Shown: positions 45,012 to 57,192, counted from the stretch's first letter. The stretch is 64,000 bases of DNA from Cyanodermella asteris (GCA_900618795.1 UYJD01000010.1:391073-455072); one strand, 5' to 3'. The notes: generated by a model not told the origin, from the letters alone. Numbers and translations are program-made.

Positions 45012-46089
45012 TGTTATCGACCCGGAAATAGTCTCGAACGTATTCGGTAAGATGCCAAGATATGAAGTTGAGGCGTCTCAGAAGTTGAGCGTCAAGCTGG
45101 ATCCACGGGAACGAGCGTAGCTTGTCTATCAGCCACCAACGGCGAGTTTAGACGTTAGTAGCTGGCTTGAGATTCGCACCCAAGGCAGATAAATTAGTGA
45201 GACGAGGTCGATGGGCTGCCAGCTTGAGGACAGAGGTAGCTACCGCGTTGAGTCACATTGGAAAGCATGAAGAGGACTCAGCTGGAGGTGACTTTTTGTC
45301 GACTGCCGGAATGGCACAAGCGGTAACGGATCTCCAACTGTGGGGCGCCACTGAAAGGCTACTAAGCACAGCAGAGGAGTAGCACACGTGAGGGCAACGG
45401 CGGTCACAGTTTCCACGCCTGCTAACTTTATTGGGTGAGCCACATGGGCGGCAGGCTCTGAAATCGGGGTAAGCTGCATCAACCTTTGCCTGTCGTTGCT
45501 CGTCCGCGCACACGGTTGTGCGTCGATGTGCACCTGACTTTCAGTTCACTGCCGACATCGCAACAATGACGGAATCACGAAACCTGGGCTTGCCGGGCAA
45601 GTCGCTTGCAGGTTGCTTGATTGAGACTACGCTCTTTTGTGCCTCAGATCCGGCTGACTGGTAGTGAAAACTGGGTCTGCTCAACTTGCTCAGACATGTC
45701 AAACCGCTGGTCTTGAGCGGATCTGCGGATTAGTCTTTGGCACATTTGCGCGGCAGAATCACGTGATACGTGACGCGGAGTTCCTGCCGACTGGCGCTAG
45801 CCCGCATTCGGACTCTCATTCAAGGGCGCTTATCCAGGCTTTGCTGCCAGCTCCAAAGCCAGGTCGCCGTCAAGACGCGTCAAACCACCAGTATCACATC
45901 CCGCGCCTCACCCCAACCTTCCCTGCATCTGTCCAGTTGCTCACCGCCGCCTTGTTCACGTTCGGTTCCTCTGTTATGACCAGTAGCTGAGCGTCTCCCA
46001 GCCGGCGCATTCGGCTTCGCGCAGCTCGACCAAAATCACTTTGCGCATACGCTCCTTGACCTTTTGCGCCACACTTGCCATCATACACC
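45012..46089. promoter_or_regulatory. Divergent promoter between the MFS gene and RPB2
   Basis: It contains the promoters of both divergent genes. A perfect MluI cell-cycle box, ACGCGT, lies at 45875-45880, about 215 bp before the RPB2 ATG. No gene is supported inside. Confidence 0.45.
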
Positions 46090-49000
46090 ATGGCCGACGC
46101 CTACGATGACGAGTACTACGAGGGGGATGCCGATCTTGAGGACATCATCACCGCTGAGGACACATGGACGGTCATCACCTCGTTCTTCGACCAGAAAGGT
46201 CTAGTGTCCCAGCAGCTGGACTCATTTGATGAGTTCACTTCGGTGACGATGCAACAAATGATCAACGAGAACAACATCGTCACCATGGATCAGAATCTGG
46301 CAGGCCTGGACGATGATGAGGACAACCCGGCAGTCTTGAGGCGATACGAGATCAAGTTTGGCTCACTTATGATGGCCCGACCGACGGTGACAGAGAACGA
46401 TGGCGAAACCAGACTCTTGATCCCACACGAAGCGCGGCTACGGAATCTGACGTACTCGAGTCCGCTCTACATCAACATGTCGCATAGAGTTTCCGTGGCT
46501 AGAGAACGACGAGCGGGTGAAGAAGGTGCAGGGGAACAAGGTGACGGCGGACTAAACTGGCAGGTCGAACATGGGGGCGAACACGAGGAAGAGAAGGTTT
46601 TCCTGGGAAAGTTGCCCCTCATGCTCAAGTCGAAGTACTGTTGCTTGAAAGGGCGGAGTGAGGAACAACTACACCACATGGAAGAATGTCCCTACGATCA
46701 AGGCGGCTACTTCATTATCAACGGTAGTGAGAAGGTCCTGATCGCCCAGGAGCGCAGCGCCGCCAACATCGTGCAAGTCTTCCAAAAGTCGGACCCCAAG
46801 GAGCCTTTTTTCGCAGAGATTCGAAGTGCAACCGAGAGAGGATCAAGGCTCATCTCCAGCACGACCATCAAGCTCCATGGTCGATCTGGAGAGATCGAAT
46901 CGGGACAAAATCCGAAGAAGACAGACATGGGTAGCATTCTGGGTCGAGGCAAATCGGCTGCTGGCCAGGTCGTGCATGCTGTGATCCCTTATGTGCAAAA
47001 GGATGTTCCCATTGCCGTTGCCTTTCGCGCTCTTGGTATCGTTTCTGACGAGGAGATTTTCAACTGCATCTGTTACGATCCCAACGACTCGGAGATGTAC
47101 GAGATGTTGCGGTCGTCTCTGGCTGAGGCCGAGGAGATCCAAGATCGTGTCGCGGCTTTGGACTGGATTGGTAAACGCGGTAAGGCACACGCTCACGTCA
47201 AAGAGCGCCGAGTCAGACATGCTCGCGATATTTTGACAAGAGAGCTGCTACCTCATATTTCCCAAGCTGAGGGCAACGAGACAAGAAAAGCCTTCTTCTT
47301 AGGCTACATGGTGCACAGACTTTGCCAGGTTGCCCTTGGCCGACGCGAGCCGGACGACCGTGATCATTTTGGTAAGAAGCGACTGGATCTTGCTGGTCCG
47401 CTGATGGCTGGCCTTTTCCGCAGTCTTTACAGACGCTTGACCCAGGATATTGCCAGATACCTGCAAAAGTGCGTTGAGACCAGCAAAGAATTCAACCTGG
47501 CGCTTGGTGTCAAAGCCTCCACTCTGACAAATGGTCTCAAGTACTCTCTCGCCACTGGTAACTGGGGTGACCAGAAGAACGCCGCCAAAGCCAAAGCTGG
47601 CGTGTCTCAAGTGTTGAATCGGTACACTTTCGCCTCCACATTGTCGCATTTGCGCAGAACGAATACCCCGATCGGGCGTGATGGCAAAATTGCAAAGCCC
47701 CGTCAACTTCACAACACACATTGGGGCTTGGTGTGCCCGGCTGAGACGCCGGAAGGACAGGCTTGTGGTCTGGTCAAAAACCTGTCTTTGATGTGTTATG
47801 TCAGTGTCGGCAACATTCAGGCCGCGCCTTTGATCACCGACTTCATGGTCAGCCGCAACATGGAACTGCTAGAAGAATACGAAGGCCGCATGAGCAACAG
47901 CGTTACGAAAGTTTTTGTCAATGGTGTCTGGGTTGGTGTTCACAACGAACCTACTCATCTGGTTCGTGAGGTTCTGCACCTCCGCCGGTCTGGCATCATC
48001 GACACGGAAACGTCCCTCGTCCGCGATATTCGTGACAGAGAATTCAAAATCTTCACAGATGCTGGGCGTGTGATGCGACCCTTGTTCGTTGTCGACGACA
48101 ACCCCAACAGTAGCAATCGTGGCGGTCTCGTCCTCACGAAAGACATGGTCAACAGGCTGACGGACAGCCATGACATGGATCCTGAAATGACACAAGAAGA
48201 GCGCGGAGAACGATTCTATGGCTGGACTGACTTGCTAAAGGACGGTGCGGTTGAATACCTAGATGCAGAGGAGGAGGAAACTTCTATGATCGTCATGACC
48301 CCAGAAGATCTGATGGAGTCGTGGCAGAGGAAGGCAGGATATCCCGAGCCTGGACCCGGCCAGGATGAACCGCACGCACGTGTGAGACCCAGGATCGGTA
48401 CAACTGCTCACACTTGGACGCACTGCGAGATTCATCCTGCAATGATTTTGGGCATCTGTGCCTCAATCGTGCCGTTCCCGGATCACAACCAGTCTCCCCG
48501 TAACACTTACCAGAGTGCCATGGGTAAACAAGCCATGGGAGTCTTCCTGACGAATTTCGATGAGCGTATGGATACGATGGCGAACATCCTGTACTACCCT
48601 CAGAAGCCGTTGGCCACGACGCGCTCGATGGAGTACCTAAAGTTCCGAGAGCTGCCTGCCGGGCAGAACGCGATTGTTGCGATTGCCTGCTACTCCGGAT
48701 ACAACCAAGAAGACTCGGTGATTATGAACCAATCGAGCATTGACAGAGGTCTTTTCAGATCGCTCTTCTACCGATGTTATGTCGAAGTGGAAAAGAGCGT
48801 GGGTCTTACGGCTCGCGAGACGATCGAGAAGCCGCTTCGCCATCAAACACTGCGCCTCAAGCATGGCACGTATGACAAGTTGGATGAGGATGGAATTGTC
48901 GCACCAGGTGTTCGAGTCAGTGGTGAGGATATCATCATTGGCAAAACAGCACCAATGGGTGTAGACGAGTCGGAGATGGGTCAACGAACCAAGGTCATGA

Positions 49001-49884
49001 CCAAACGAGACGCATCCACCCCGTTGCGCTCTATAGAGAATGGTATTGTCGACAAAGTCGTCGTCACAACCAACGCTGAAGGCATGAAGTTTTGCAAGGT
49101 GCGCATGAGGACGACAAAGGTGCCTCAAATCGGCGACAAGTTTGCCTCCAGACACGGTCAAAAGGGAACCATTGGTATTACTTACCGCAGCGAGGACATG
49201 CCGTTTTCATCGGAGGGTGTCACCCCCGACTTGATCATCAACCCCCACGCCATCCCGTCTCGTATGACAATTGCTCACTTGATCGAGTGTCTGTTGTCCA
49301 AGGTTGGCTCGTTGAGGGGCTTCGAGGGCGATGCGACGCCGTTCACTTCGGTCACCGTCGATCAAATCTCGTCACTGTTGCGCGAGGCCGGGTACCAGTC
49401 TCGTGGATTCGAAGTCATGTACAACGGCCACACTGGCAAGAAGCTTAGGGCACAGGTCTTCCTGGGTCCGACATACTACCAGCGTCTCCGTCACATGGTC
49501 GACGACAAGATCCACGCTCGTGCTCGAGGTCCTGTACAGATTCTAACGCGACAGCCCGTCGAGGGTCGTGCCAGAGACGGTGGTCTGCGTTTCGGAGAGA
49601 TGGAACGAGATTGCATGATTGCTCATGGTGCCAGTGCTTTCCTCAAGGAGCGTCTCTTCGAGGTCTCGGATGCATTCCGAGTGCACGTCTGCGATATCTG
49701 CGGCTTGATGAGTCCCGTGGTCAAGCTCAAGGAGAACTCGTTCGAGTGCCGCCCGTGCAAGAACAAGACCAAGATTTCGCAAATCCACATTCCATATGCG
49801 GCCAAGCTACTCTTTCAAGAGTTGCAATCGATGAACATTGCAGCACGCATGTACACGAAGCGCTCGGGTGTGTCCGTTAGGTAG
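46090..49884 (+). CDS. RPB2: RNA polymerase II second-largest subunit Rpb2
   Basis: One uninterrupted exon encodes 1,264 aa from the ATG at 46090 ([19 protein letters not shown]); another ATG five codons upstream is less like the family start. All landmarks are present: [55 protein letters not shown], the catalytic-centre [26 protein letters not shown], and the C-terminal zinc ribbon CDICG...CRPCKNKT with four cysteines. Rpb2 forms half of the active cleft of RNA polymerase II. The absence of any intron over 3.8 kb contrasts with the intron-bearing neighbours. Length is slightly above the yeast protein. Identification is certain. Confidence 0.98.
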   Translation: MADAYDDEYYEGDADLEDIITAEDTWTVITSFFDQKGLVSQQLDSFDEFTSVTMQQMINENNIVTMDQNLAGLDDDEDNPAVLRRYEIKFGSLMMARPTVTENDGETRLLIPHEARLRNLTYSSPLYINMSHRVSVARERRAGEEGAGEQGDGGLNWQVEHGGEHEEEKVFLGKLPLMLKSKYCCLKGRSEEQLHHMEECPYDQGGYFIINGSEKVLIAQERSAANIVQVFQKSDPKEPFFAEIRSATERGSRLISSTTIKLHGRSGEIESGQNPKKTDMGSILGRGKSAAGQVVHAVIPYVQKDVPIAVAFRALGIVSDEEIFNCICYDPNDSEMYEMLRSSLAEAEEIQDRVAALDWIGKRGKAHAHVKERRVRHARDILTRELLPHISQAEGNETRKAFFLGYMVHRLCQVALGRREPDDRDHFGKKRLDLAGPLMAGLFRSLYRRLTQDIARYLQKCVETSKEFNLALGVKASTLTNGLKYSLATGNWGDQKNAAKAKAGVSQVLNRYTFASTLSHLRRTNTPIGRDGKIAKPRQLHNTHWGLVCPAETPEGQACGLVKNLSLMCYVSVGNIQAAPLITDFMVSRNMELLEEYEGRMSNSVTKVFVNGVWVGVHNEPTHLVREVLHLRRSGIIDTETSLVRDIRDREFKIFTDAGRVMRPLFVVDDNPNSSNRGGLVLTKDMVNRLTDSHDMDPEMTQEERGERFYGWTDLLKDGAVEYLDAEEEETSMIVMTPEDLMESWQRKAGYPEPGPGQDEPHARVRPRIGTTAHTWTHCEIHPAMILGICASIVPFPDHNQSPRNTYQSAMGKQAMGVFLTNFDERMDTMANILYYPQKPLATTRSMEYLKFRELPAGQNAIVAIACYSGYNQEDSVIMNQSSIDRGLFRSLFYRCYVEVEKSVGLTARETIEKPLRHQTLRLKHGTYDKLDEDGIVAPGVRVSGEDIIIGKTAPMGVDESEMGQRTKVMTKRDASTPLRSIENGIVDKVVVTTNAEGMKFCKVRMRTTKVPQIGDKFASRHGQKGTIGITYRSEDMPFSSEGVTPDLIINPHAIPSRMTIAHLIECLLSKVGSLRGFEGDATPFTSVTVDQISSLLREAGYQSRGFEVMYNGHTGKKLRAQVFLGPTYYQRLRHMVDDKIHARARGPVQILTRQPVEGRARDGGLRFGEMERDCMIAHGASAFLKERLFEVSDAFRVHVCDICGLMSPVVKLKENSFECRPCKNKTKISQIHIPYAAKLLFQELQSMNIAARMYTKRSGVSVR

Positions 49885-52558
49885 GGTCGGACCTTGCGTT
49901 AGAACATACGATCAGCAGCGAACAATCGGTCACGCAAAAGCTAGCATGGGAGAGCCGTGAGTGACAGAATTTAGAATGGTCAGCATTACAACGGCGTTGG
50001 CGTGGCGTTCGCAGGCAAAGCAGCCGATGATGGAAAGTCTGCAAGCATGTTGGTTTCCTTTTCCCGGTTCATCCTTGTGGGAGAGTGGTAATCGATAAGT
50101 GCCCTGCATTAGCCCGGGCGGCTGCACGAAAGGATCAGAAGGAAAAGCATCACAAGAAATCGGTACGATCGCGATGCCGCCTGGCAAGACTGTGCTACCG
50201 AGTTGTACTTTTATCATGGGTCACGAGGGCCCGAGAAGCATCATGTCAGATTGTGGATTGTCACTAGTCCGCTTGTGTGTTGTGCACTGTGATCCTGAGG
50301 TTTGCGGCGCTTAAGTCTCGGGAAGATGATATTTTAGCCAGGCATGAGAATACTACAAGCGTTCGGTATCCCATTTCAGTCCTGATTGTCAACTACGGCT
50401 ATACGTTAGTGTGATGTAGTTCGTGTCATGAGGAGGATCTAGCATGGCATGCCAAGGGCGTATGCGACATGCAGTAGTTTTACGTCCACGATCGACGACC
50501 AGGTCGACAAGGCCAGGCCGGGCAGATCGCTGTCAGACCCAGCGGTATGCTATGAGCTGGCATAATATCATCAACCAACAACCAGTCAACAAAGCCCTGA
50601 AGATTGGGCGTGATGAGGCTCGTCAGCTCCGACCACGGTAAAATCCTCAAGACTGTGCTCAGATTGATAATCATCGCAATTGATATGCTTGAATGAAGCG
50701 GTATTGGCAGCCTCGCGCATGCCATGCGTCTAGAAGCAGAAAACCATTCCTCGAAGTTAATAAGACTTCTGCATGCGTAGTGACAAGCAAGTGACAGGAG
50801 ACCTCCTCCGACCCAACCGCAGCTTGGATGCAAGGAAGTTGTTCCCAAGAATCATCTGCACAAGCCTTGTCTGCTGTCACCCGCTCAGTGCCAGTACCTT
50901 GACGACTCTCCGCCCAGGTCGATGACGGTCGAATAATCGTTTACGAGGACCTTCTCTGAATCTCCTCACTCGGCGCCTATACCTCGACGATTCTTACGTT
51001 GGGCTCGCTTTCTGCCGATCGCGAAAGAGCCATCTTACGACACGAAGTCCTCCGTTTAGACTAGAGCCGGGGTCTACTGCATTGGAGCTCCCCACCTGGC
51101 TGTCTTCGCAGTAGCGCAAGCCGCGTAGCGTGGTCAGGAGACCGCGTGCGTGATCAACCTGGTCAGATCGAAGAGGGCCAAGTGGTGTGAGCGAGGGCGG
51201 TAGACGACGTCGCTTGGCCGGATTGGTGCTCCAGCTCCGCGTTGTGGTTAGGTGGTCGAGATGGAATCGTGCCAGGGACCGGCGAGGGTCTTTGCGGTGA
51301 AGAATTCCTGCTGGTGGAAAAGTGCCGGTGTGCGTCGTCGTGCAGGCGCTGAGGCTGGGGGAGCAAGCAAACTAGCCAGCAAGCAGTGAGGGCGAGAAGA
51401 CGGCCGATGATAGGTGGAGAGCAGGGGAGTTGTGCTGACTGCGGACTTTTGCCCGCTGATTGGTCATGTGAACTTCACCCTAAGCGCCGGCCCAGCGATT
51501 CCCAGATTTCCCCTCGTCGCCCAGAATCATCTTCCGGCACTATCGTCTGTTCCCCGTCTTTCCGGCCTCGTTCTTTGTCTGCTGTTTGCTGTTTGTCTTT
51601 GCTGCCATGTTGTTTTTAGCCTCGTTGTCTGTTACGCGCCCGGCACCAGCCTTCACCTCGAGCTCGTCCGGTGGCGCACTCATCCTTCGGTCCACCGTCG
51701 TCGAAGCCTATATGGCGTCGCGATAGGCCACAATCAGGCTGACTGCTGCGTGCTATCCTGCTTGTGGGCAAAGCCTATGGGGCAGCCTGCAGGCCTGCTA
51801 GCCCGGCTTCGACTGTGGTGCCGATGCGATAGTCCGGCGAGCGACATGACAGCAGACAGACCCAGAACAGACTTCCCGGTCCGTCGTGCAGGCCAGTGGG
51901 TGTCCCCATGTCGACCATCCCATTGGCCTCACCACCCCGCTTCTTCCCTGTCGTCCTGCAGCTGCCCTCTCACTGGCCTGTCCTATTTCCGCTGCATTCC
52001 ATATGCCGTAAAACATATAAGCGCGGAGGTCGCTGCGCTCTCTTTGTGTTTTGGTCTTTTTTCTCTTCAGCAAGCCTCAAACCCTAGCCTGGTGCTATCC
52101 ATAGTAATTGAAGTTCCGACGGTGTCTCACGATCTCCTACGCCCTCCATAACATCGTCAATCTAGACCGAGCTGTGCTCCAGTCCCGATTCTCGCCGTTC
52201 ACGTCATTCTCAGACACTTTGACAGTGTTCTGTGTCAGGATCCGACATCCGAAGAACTTCACTTGCCTATTTAACACTTGTGTTTCATACCTGCAACCCA
52301 CCACCAACAACCACCACGAAGTCGCTGGTCGTCTTCGTCGTTGCAAGGAAACCCATAGCCCAGTGCTTCTGCTCGACTCGAACCCCCTTCGTCGTCGTCT
52401 TTGCTCGAGTGCTCCGGTAGCCCTCTTGCCTCCCATTACGATACTCTAATCAGCATTCGCGCAACGACAAATCACGAACTCACGCTTACGACCTTCGAGT
52501 CTATTCTTTTCACAATCTGCTAATCACCAAACCCTTTTGATCACAAACCGAATTCACA
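49885..52558. promoter_or_regulatory. Long upstream region of the EsdC-like gene
   Basis: 2.7 kb without a supportable gene. A 245-codon frame at 51414-52151 is Cys/Pro/Ser-rich, has no known features and overlaps equally open frames. The last few hundred bases before 52559 are C/A/T-rich with no upstream ATG close to the start, consistent with a long leader. Extended promoters are common for developmental regulators. Confidence 0.45.
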
Positions 52559-53395
52559 ATGGCCGCCGTCCAACTCAGCTTCACTCTCCGCACCTCCTCC
52601 AACGTCAAGACCGTCCACCTCGTCGGTTCTTGGGACAACTACACCGGCCAGCTTCCCCTGTCAGTCGACGCCAAGTCCGGCAAGGCTGGTGCATGGAAGG
52701 GCACTTTCCGCTTCCAGGGCGCTACCCTCAAGCCCGGTCAGCGATACTGGTACTACTACACGCTTGACAACCGCATGGTCTCCCACGACCCCGCCAAGCC
52801 CTTCACCAAGGAGCCCACCACCGGCCGCAACCTGAACATCCTCGACGTCCCGAACATGGGCGCCGGCAAGGACCTTCAGCTTCAGATTCCCCGCGGTCGT
52901 GCCGTCTCCCCGAGCCGCATCGCCTGCCCCAAGCCCAGCAAGCCCTACGCCAGCCGCAAGGTCCGCGAGGCCGACTACAGCCGCTCGCCCGTCGACGCCG
53001 ACGACATCACCAGCCGTCTCGAGGCCGCCAGCCTGTACTCCGCTGGCTCCTCCTCGCCATCTGGCTCCGTCTCTTCAGGCTTCAGCTCTGGCCGCTCATC
53101 CGGCCCCGGCTCCCCAGCTTCCTTGTCTTCGCTGTCCGACTCTTCCAACTCTTCTTGCCGCTGCGGTCGCGTTGGCGTCACTCGCTCCGGCCGCCGCGTC
53201 TTGCTTGACTGCGGTGGACGCCGCTGCGGCTACTCCGACGACAGCTCCTCGGCTTGCGAAGATTCCTCCGAGAGCGAATTCGACTCCGACTCCGAGGAAG
53301 AGACCGAGGAGGCCAAGATCAAGACCATCGCCCCCAGGAAGACCGCCCCCGCTGCCGCTCGCCGCAGCGCCGCCACCGTCAGCCGCCGCCGCTAA
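52559..53395 (+). CDS. EsdC-like glycogen-binding-domain protein
   Basis: An intronless 278-aa protein. Residues 1-100 form an AMPK-beta/CBM48-type E-set domain: VHLVGSWDNYTGQLPL, then WKGTF, PGQRYWYYYTLDN and HDPAKPFTKEPTTGRNLNIL, with the aromatic residues expected for alpha-glucan contact. The middle (about 140-215) is Ser/Gly-rich. A small cysteine cluster (CRCGRVG, CGGRRCGYS) follows, then an acidic Ser/Asp/Glu stretch and a basic Arg/Ala tail. This matches EsdC, needed in Aspergillus for early sexual development; many databases mislabel the family as GTP-binding. Codons are strongly C-ending, implying high expression. Domain assignment is firm; orthology and role are by similarity. Confidence 0.87.
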   Translation: MAAVQLSFTLRTSSNVKTVHLVGSWDNYTGQLPLSVDAKSGKAGAWKGTFRFQGATLKPGQRYWYYYTLDNRMVSHDPAKPFTKEPTTGRNLNILDVPNMGAGKDLQLQIPRGRAVSPSRIACPKPSKPYASRKVREADYSRSPVDADDITSRLEAASLYSAGSSSPSGSVSSGFSSGRSSGPGSPASLSSLSDSSNSSCRCGRVGVTRSGRRVLLDCGGRRCGYSDDSSSACEDSSESEFDSDSEEETEEAKIKTIAPRKTAPAAARRSAATVSRRR

Positions 53396-54255
53396 ATGAG
53401 AGGAATGAATACACGACAAAAACTGATGGAGATGACCTTTTTTCCCCCGAACTCTTTGCTGAGTTTGCCCCCAAGTAAACCGATCTGAAACACGACGTTT
53501 CTTGATGGATTCGCTCGTTACACCTTTTTCACTTTGTGTATTGAGGGTTTCGTTAGCAACTTTTTTCGCCTAGGCAATTACCCCTGATCGAAGTTCGACC
53601 GGCTCGAACTTTTCGGGAGGGGAGGCCGATGGTACATCCAACAAATGACAACGGCCACACTACGCCGACCCTGCTTTTGACACGCATTCCGTCCCTCTTG
53701 GTGGGGGGGCCTTTCGACCAGTACCTGCAGCATTCTACGTGCATTTTTTTCTTGCAAGCTGGTGGTCAGGCTTTTTCAGAAGAGGATGGATGGGGTGTGG
53801 GAAGGTGGTGCATGAGTGTGGAATGGAATTGAGAATGGCGGGACACGGGATGGACCTGTTGCTTCGTGGATGCTGAGATGCACGCGAGGCATGACATGCC
53901 GCTGAGAGCCCGGCGATGAGATGAGTTATGAACCTGATGGATCATGACGGGGATGAGAGGATACTGGAGGATGGGTGGGTAGATAGGTGCATAGCTTGGA
54001 AAATACCCTGTGCACATCTCACTTTCGACTCACTTGCCGCTGCCTCACTACTTTGTCATTTCCTGATCGTTCCCGTGATTACTTCATGACTGTCTCATTC
54101 TGCTGGGTATTCTGGCTACACTGCCTGTCCCTATTGTCTAACAGCAATCGTCGTTCTAACAATTGCTCATATCACACATCACCTTGGCGAACAGACTCAA
54201 CAGCTTGCAAAAACTCAGACTCAAGTCCGTGACAAAGGATTGCCCGCTGCCCTTC
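53396..54255. other. Intergenic before the tandem gene array
   Basis: The 3' UTR of the EsdC-like gene, then sequence leading to the array. No gene is supported. A TTCTAAC plus CAG pair at 54155-54193 could end an intron of a 5' exon of array copy 1. Confidence 0.45.
53581..53622 (+). other. Stem-loop in the 3' region of the EsdC-like gene
   Basis: A perfect 8-bp inverted repeat, AAGTTCGA (53591-53598) and TCGAACTT (53604-53611), flanks a 5-nt loop. An outer CCCC (53581-53584) can pair with GGGG (53619-53622) across short mismatches. It would form a stable hairpin in the transcript; a role in 3' processing or stability is a guess. Confidence 0.45.
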
Positions 54256-54400
54256 ATGCCTTTGTCGGTAGATCGCATAGATCTTCTCCGAATCGGTGTC
54301 GCGGAACGACTCAGCGTGACGAAGTTTCATGAATTGATCTTATCGCTTTGGGAGACCGGCCGTGGCGATGCGCATGAATTTAGCAAAATCAATTTCTGGG
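54256..54400 (+). pseudogene. Array copy 1, N-terminal motif in a separate frame
   Basis: Starting at an ATG (54256), this frame encodes the family's helical motif: LLRIGVAERLSVTKFHELIL, matching copies 2-5 at G, R-[LI] and the following F/I-x-x-L. The rest of copy 1 continues in the next frame from about 54400. I found no acceptable intron to join them without removing the motif. So copy 1 has a frame change here, an assembly error, or this stretch is a detached relic in front of a shortened gene. Confidence 0.5.
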
Positions 54401-55459
54401 ATACGCATTCCGGATCCCTATTCTTTGGAACGATTCCACGACTTGTATCGCCAGGGCTACGTCCCGAAACCTCAGCTCTACACAATGAGGCAAGTGAAAA
54501 CCCATCCCGAGGCCAAGGGCAAAGTCGAATTGTATCTCCTTCCACGACAGACCGTTCGAAATGGACTTCACAAGATTGTTGGCGAGCTCTGGATGTTGGC
54601 TTTCATCTGCAGTACCGTCGAAGCGGAGGAGCTCATCGAAAGGCTCACAGTCGATGACATCCGCGTCAGTTATCGTCAGCAATTATCTGGTGCGGAACGC
54701 GACGGACGAAAGTTGTCGGCGGATGAAAAAGCTGCTCTTCTCCAGGAGAATGGCGAGGAGGTCGATCGCAACTACTACAACGGTCCGGAGCTCCACTGTC
54801 AGATCCAGGCGCTCCGGATCATTCGCAAGCCCATGACCGCCGAGTCTTCTGCCGCTCTACCGACCCAGCTGGACGCCACGTACAAGGGTACCGCTCAAGA
54901 TGGAAGCCTCATCAGCGCGGGCGACGAAGCCGTGCCAAATAGCAAGCTCTTGGAAAGAGTGCCCTCTGCACCGACTACATTGAAAGCCGTCAAACCTGAG
55001 CCCGGTACCGGGCCGTCTCCTCTCTTGGTGGTACCTGCGAACGCCCGTCGGAGCGAGTCATCAGGTACTCAGCATGCAGCCGCTCCGACGCCTACAGATG
55101 TCACCACAGGTATAACTGCCGTCAGCTCGCAAGCCCGCCCACCTGGTACATCAACATCTACAACAACGGCGTCAGCGGGAGACCACACGACCAAGCTCAA
55201 TATTCCCAAGGGGAACCTAGCTCAGGAACTCATCGTAGAAGACGAGGAGTTGACCAAGCTGAAAGAAGAGAAGCTGGTCGAGGACGCGAGAAGGACGAGC
55301 CTTGACGAGCGGCGAGCAAAGCTGGTGCAGATCAGGACGCAGAGAGAAAAGAAGAGGCTGCGGAAAGAGCTTGAGGAATTGAAGAAGAGGAATGCCGAAG
55401 AGGAGGAGATGCTCGACCGCTGGGAGATGGAGTGTGCGGGAGACGGCTGCGATGGCTGA
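54368..55459 (+). CDS. Array copy 1, coiled-coil protein of unknown family
   Basis: An open frame of 363 aa from the ATG at 54368. The head (residues about 20-65: ERFHDLYRQGYVPK, then GKVELYLLPRQ) and the second family motif at about 92-102 (LTVDDIRVSYR, followed by AALLQENGEEVDRNYY) align with copy 2. A Pro/Thr/Ser-rich disordered middle is followed by a highly charged helix at about 288-355 (EEKLVEDARR, EKKRLRKELEELKKR), a likely coiled coil. No known domain is recognised. The N-terminal helical motif lies just upstream in another frame, so this may be a 5'-truncated member. Same strand and style as copies 2-7. A nuclear or scaffold role would be speculation. Confidence 0.55.
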   Translation: MRMNLAKSISGIRIPDPYSLERFHDLYRQGYVPKPQLYTMRQVKTHPEAKGKVELYLLPRQTVRNGLHKIVGELWMLAFICSTVEAEELIERLTVDDIRVSYRQQLSGAERDGRKLSADEKAALLQENGEEVDRNYYNGPELHCQIQALRIIRKPMTAESSAALPTQLDATYKGTAQDGSLISAGDEAVPNSKLLERVPSAPTTLKAVKPEPGTGPSPLLVVPANARRSESSGTQHAAAPTPTDVTTGITAVSSQARPPGTSTSTTTASAGDHTTKLNIPKGNLAQELIVEDEELTKLKEEKLVEDARRTSLDERRAKLVQIRTQREKKRLRKELEELKKRNAEEEEMLDRWEMECAGDGCDG

Positions 55460-55761
55460 GCGGAAGCTTTGCGTGCGAGGAAAAGCTGCCTGCGGTTGTT
55501 GTGAGATGGCGAGATGCGAATATAACGTGTTGCTGGCAGTTGTTGGCGCCCCAGCACTGTGCCATGCTGCTGTTTGGCTTGAATGTGACGGCGCCAAGGC
55601 GTGGTACTGTCACTGCTGAGAATGCCTAGGGATATACTTTGTCAATGACCGAATCACCTAGCTTGCGAGATGTCTCTTGGCCAAGTACGGAGGCCTTGAC
55701 TTCTACAAGTACCCATCGCAGTGTCCATCCCGGTATCTGAGTAAGTACCGGAAGTAGCAAT

Positions 55762-55940
55762 GTCATGACTTGGGCAACGACCTGCATTAGTATCTGCCAA
55801 GACTGCTACATGAACAACGGCGCATATATATGTTGCAGCAACCAGCATCAGTGTCTACCAATACACATGTGCAAATAGTCATGCAATTGGAAATACATGA
55901 CCCAGGCAACAAGCTTTGCCAGTATCTACCGAGGTGAGTA
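55762..55940. repeat. Degenerate tandem repeat, about 65-bp unit
   Basis: Three diverged copies spaced about 65 bp apart (near 55762, 55830 and 55896) share a core like GGCAAC, then about 8-10 nt, then AGTATCTACCAA. The first and third copies match over about 37 bp. The repeat sits between array copies 1 and 2. It was found by eye; unit borders are approximate. Confidence 0.5.
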
Positions 55941-56018
55941 CAGAGCTTTCGCAAAAACCCAATTCCCGTAGTTCTACCTCACCTGCTACTCACTTGATGT
56001 GGCAACTTCGTTACTCAG

Positions 56019-57100
56019 CCCAAAACCCCCATTCGGACTTTTTCCGAGCTGATTGATCAGCTTCAAGCGACCATTCGATCAAACACGGCTGCGTTGTCGT
56101 TGTCAGACAAGCTTGTTGAATTCTTGCTCTGCGGTTTGGAACGCCGACTTGCCGCCCCAGGCTTCACCAAGCTTGTAAAGGCCATCGACAAGTCTCTGAT
56201 CAACGCCTCTACCAAGCGGGAAGTCTCAAAAGGCGGTCGATACTCAATCGGGCTACTCGAAGCAGGCAACACGTCAGCATCCTCGCGACCTATCACAATT
56301 TCAACCAGCCATCTTCACAAGATTTTCCGACCAGCGTACACCCCAACTAAGAGACGTTTTACGACCAAAGGTTTGGAGAAGGATCGCAAAGCGAAGGGGA
56401 AGATCAGCTACTGTCTTCTACCGACGGTGCAGGTTGTGGTCTCGATAAACGATAATTGGTGCCAGGTTCCGGCGCCTCCTTGTTTCTCCACTTCGATTTG
56501 AAATCAGCGAGTTGAAGGTCCATCAGGTCCAAGCCGCCTATCGAGACGCGCCTCTACGCGGAAGCTACGCGACCTCGTTTTGTGACATGGAGAAGGCTTT
56601 GCTTCTTTACGAGAATGGAGAGACCGTCGATCGTCGAGATCTGCCTGCCTCGAACTCTGGTGGCGCGATCGAGAAGCTGCAGATGATCGCTCCGCCAGAC
56701 AATCGTGTTGCATTTCCGTTGCGGGAGAGGTCCATTCATGACGATGAGATCAACAGGGACTTCGAGATCGAAGATGACGACGACGAGTCTTCCGAGGAAT
56801 TCGACGCCTGGCCAAATCACTATGCCCAAGGCTCAGAGAGTAGCGATGACAGCAGCGACGGGTTCATCGATACCTCGCCAATCACGCACGGAAATGGTGT
56901 GGGCTCAGAGGTCGAGGAGCGCAAGCAGATGGAGGAAGAGGAGGAAGCAGCTGGCCGAGAGGTGCGCACGTGTGAAGAAGGCTCAATTTGCCAGAGAAAT
57001 GATGACGCGGAGGGATAGACTCATTACTCGCAAAACCCAGCAGGATAAGGAGGAGAAGCTTGCACAACAGGAAATTGACCTGTTTGGTCAGCATTTCTGA
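56019..57100 (+). pseudogene. Array copy 2, decayed paralogue of copy 1
   Basis: Three frames used in turn read as one paralogue of copy 1. The first (about 56019-56460) has LLCGLERRLAAPGFTKLVKAI, the N-terminal motif, and HLHKIFRPAYTPTKRRF with GKISYCLLP, matching copy 1. The second (about 56470-57018) has LKVHQVQAAYR and KALLLYENGETVDRRDL, matching copy 1's second motif region, plus an acidic stretch. The third (to 57100) supplies a charged coiled-coil end (ITRKTQQDKEEKLAQQEID). Two frame changes without plausible introns and no ATG before the motif argue for a pseudogene. Sequencing error or unusual introns cannot be excluded. Confidence 0.6.
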
Positions 57101-57192
57101 GGATTTGGGACCAGCGAGAAAGCATGGCGCGGCTGTTCAGACAATGGAAGAGGTAGGTAGATTTGGTCTTGGCAGATTGAGTTGTCAATTGA

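Noticed and set aside
51414-52151. A 245-codon open frame on the + strand upstream of the EsdC-like gene
   Set aside because: Composition is arbitrary, no domain or signal is convincing, and other frames there are also open; more likely promoter and leader sequence.
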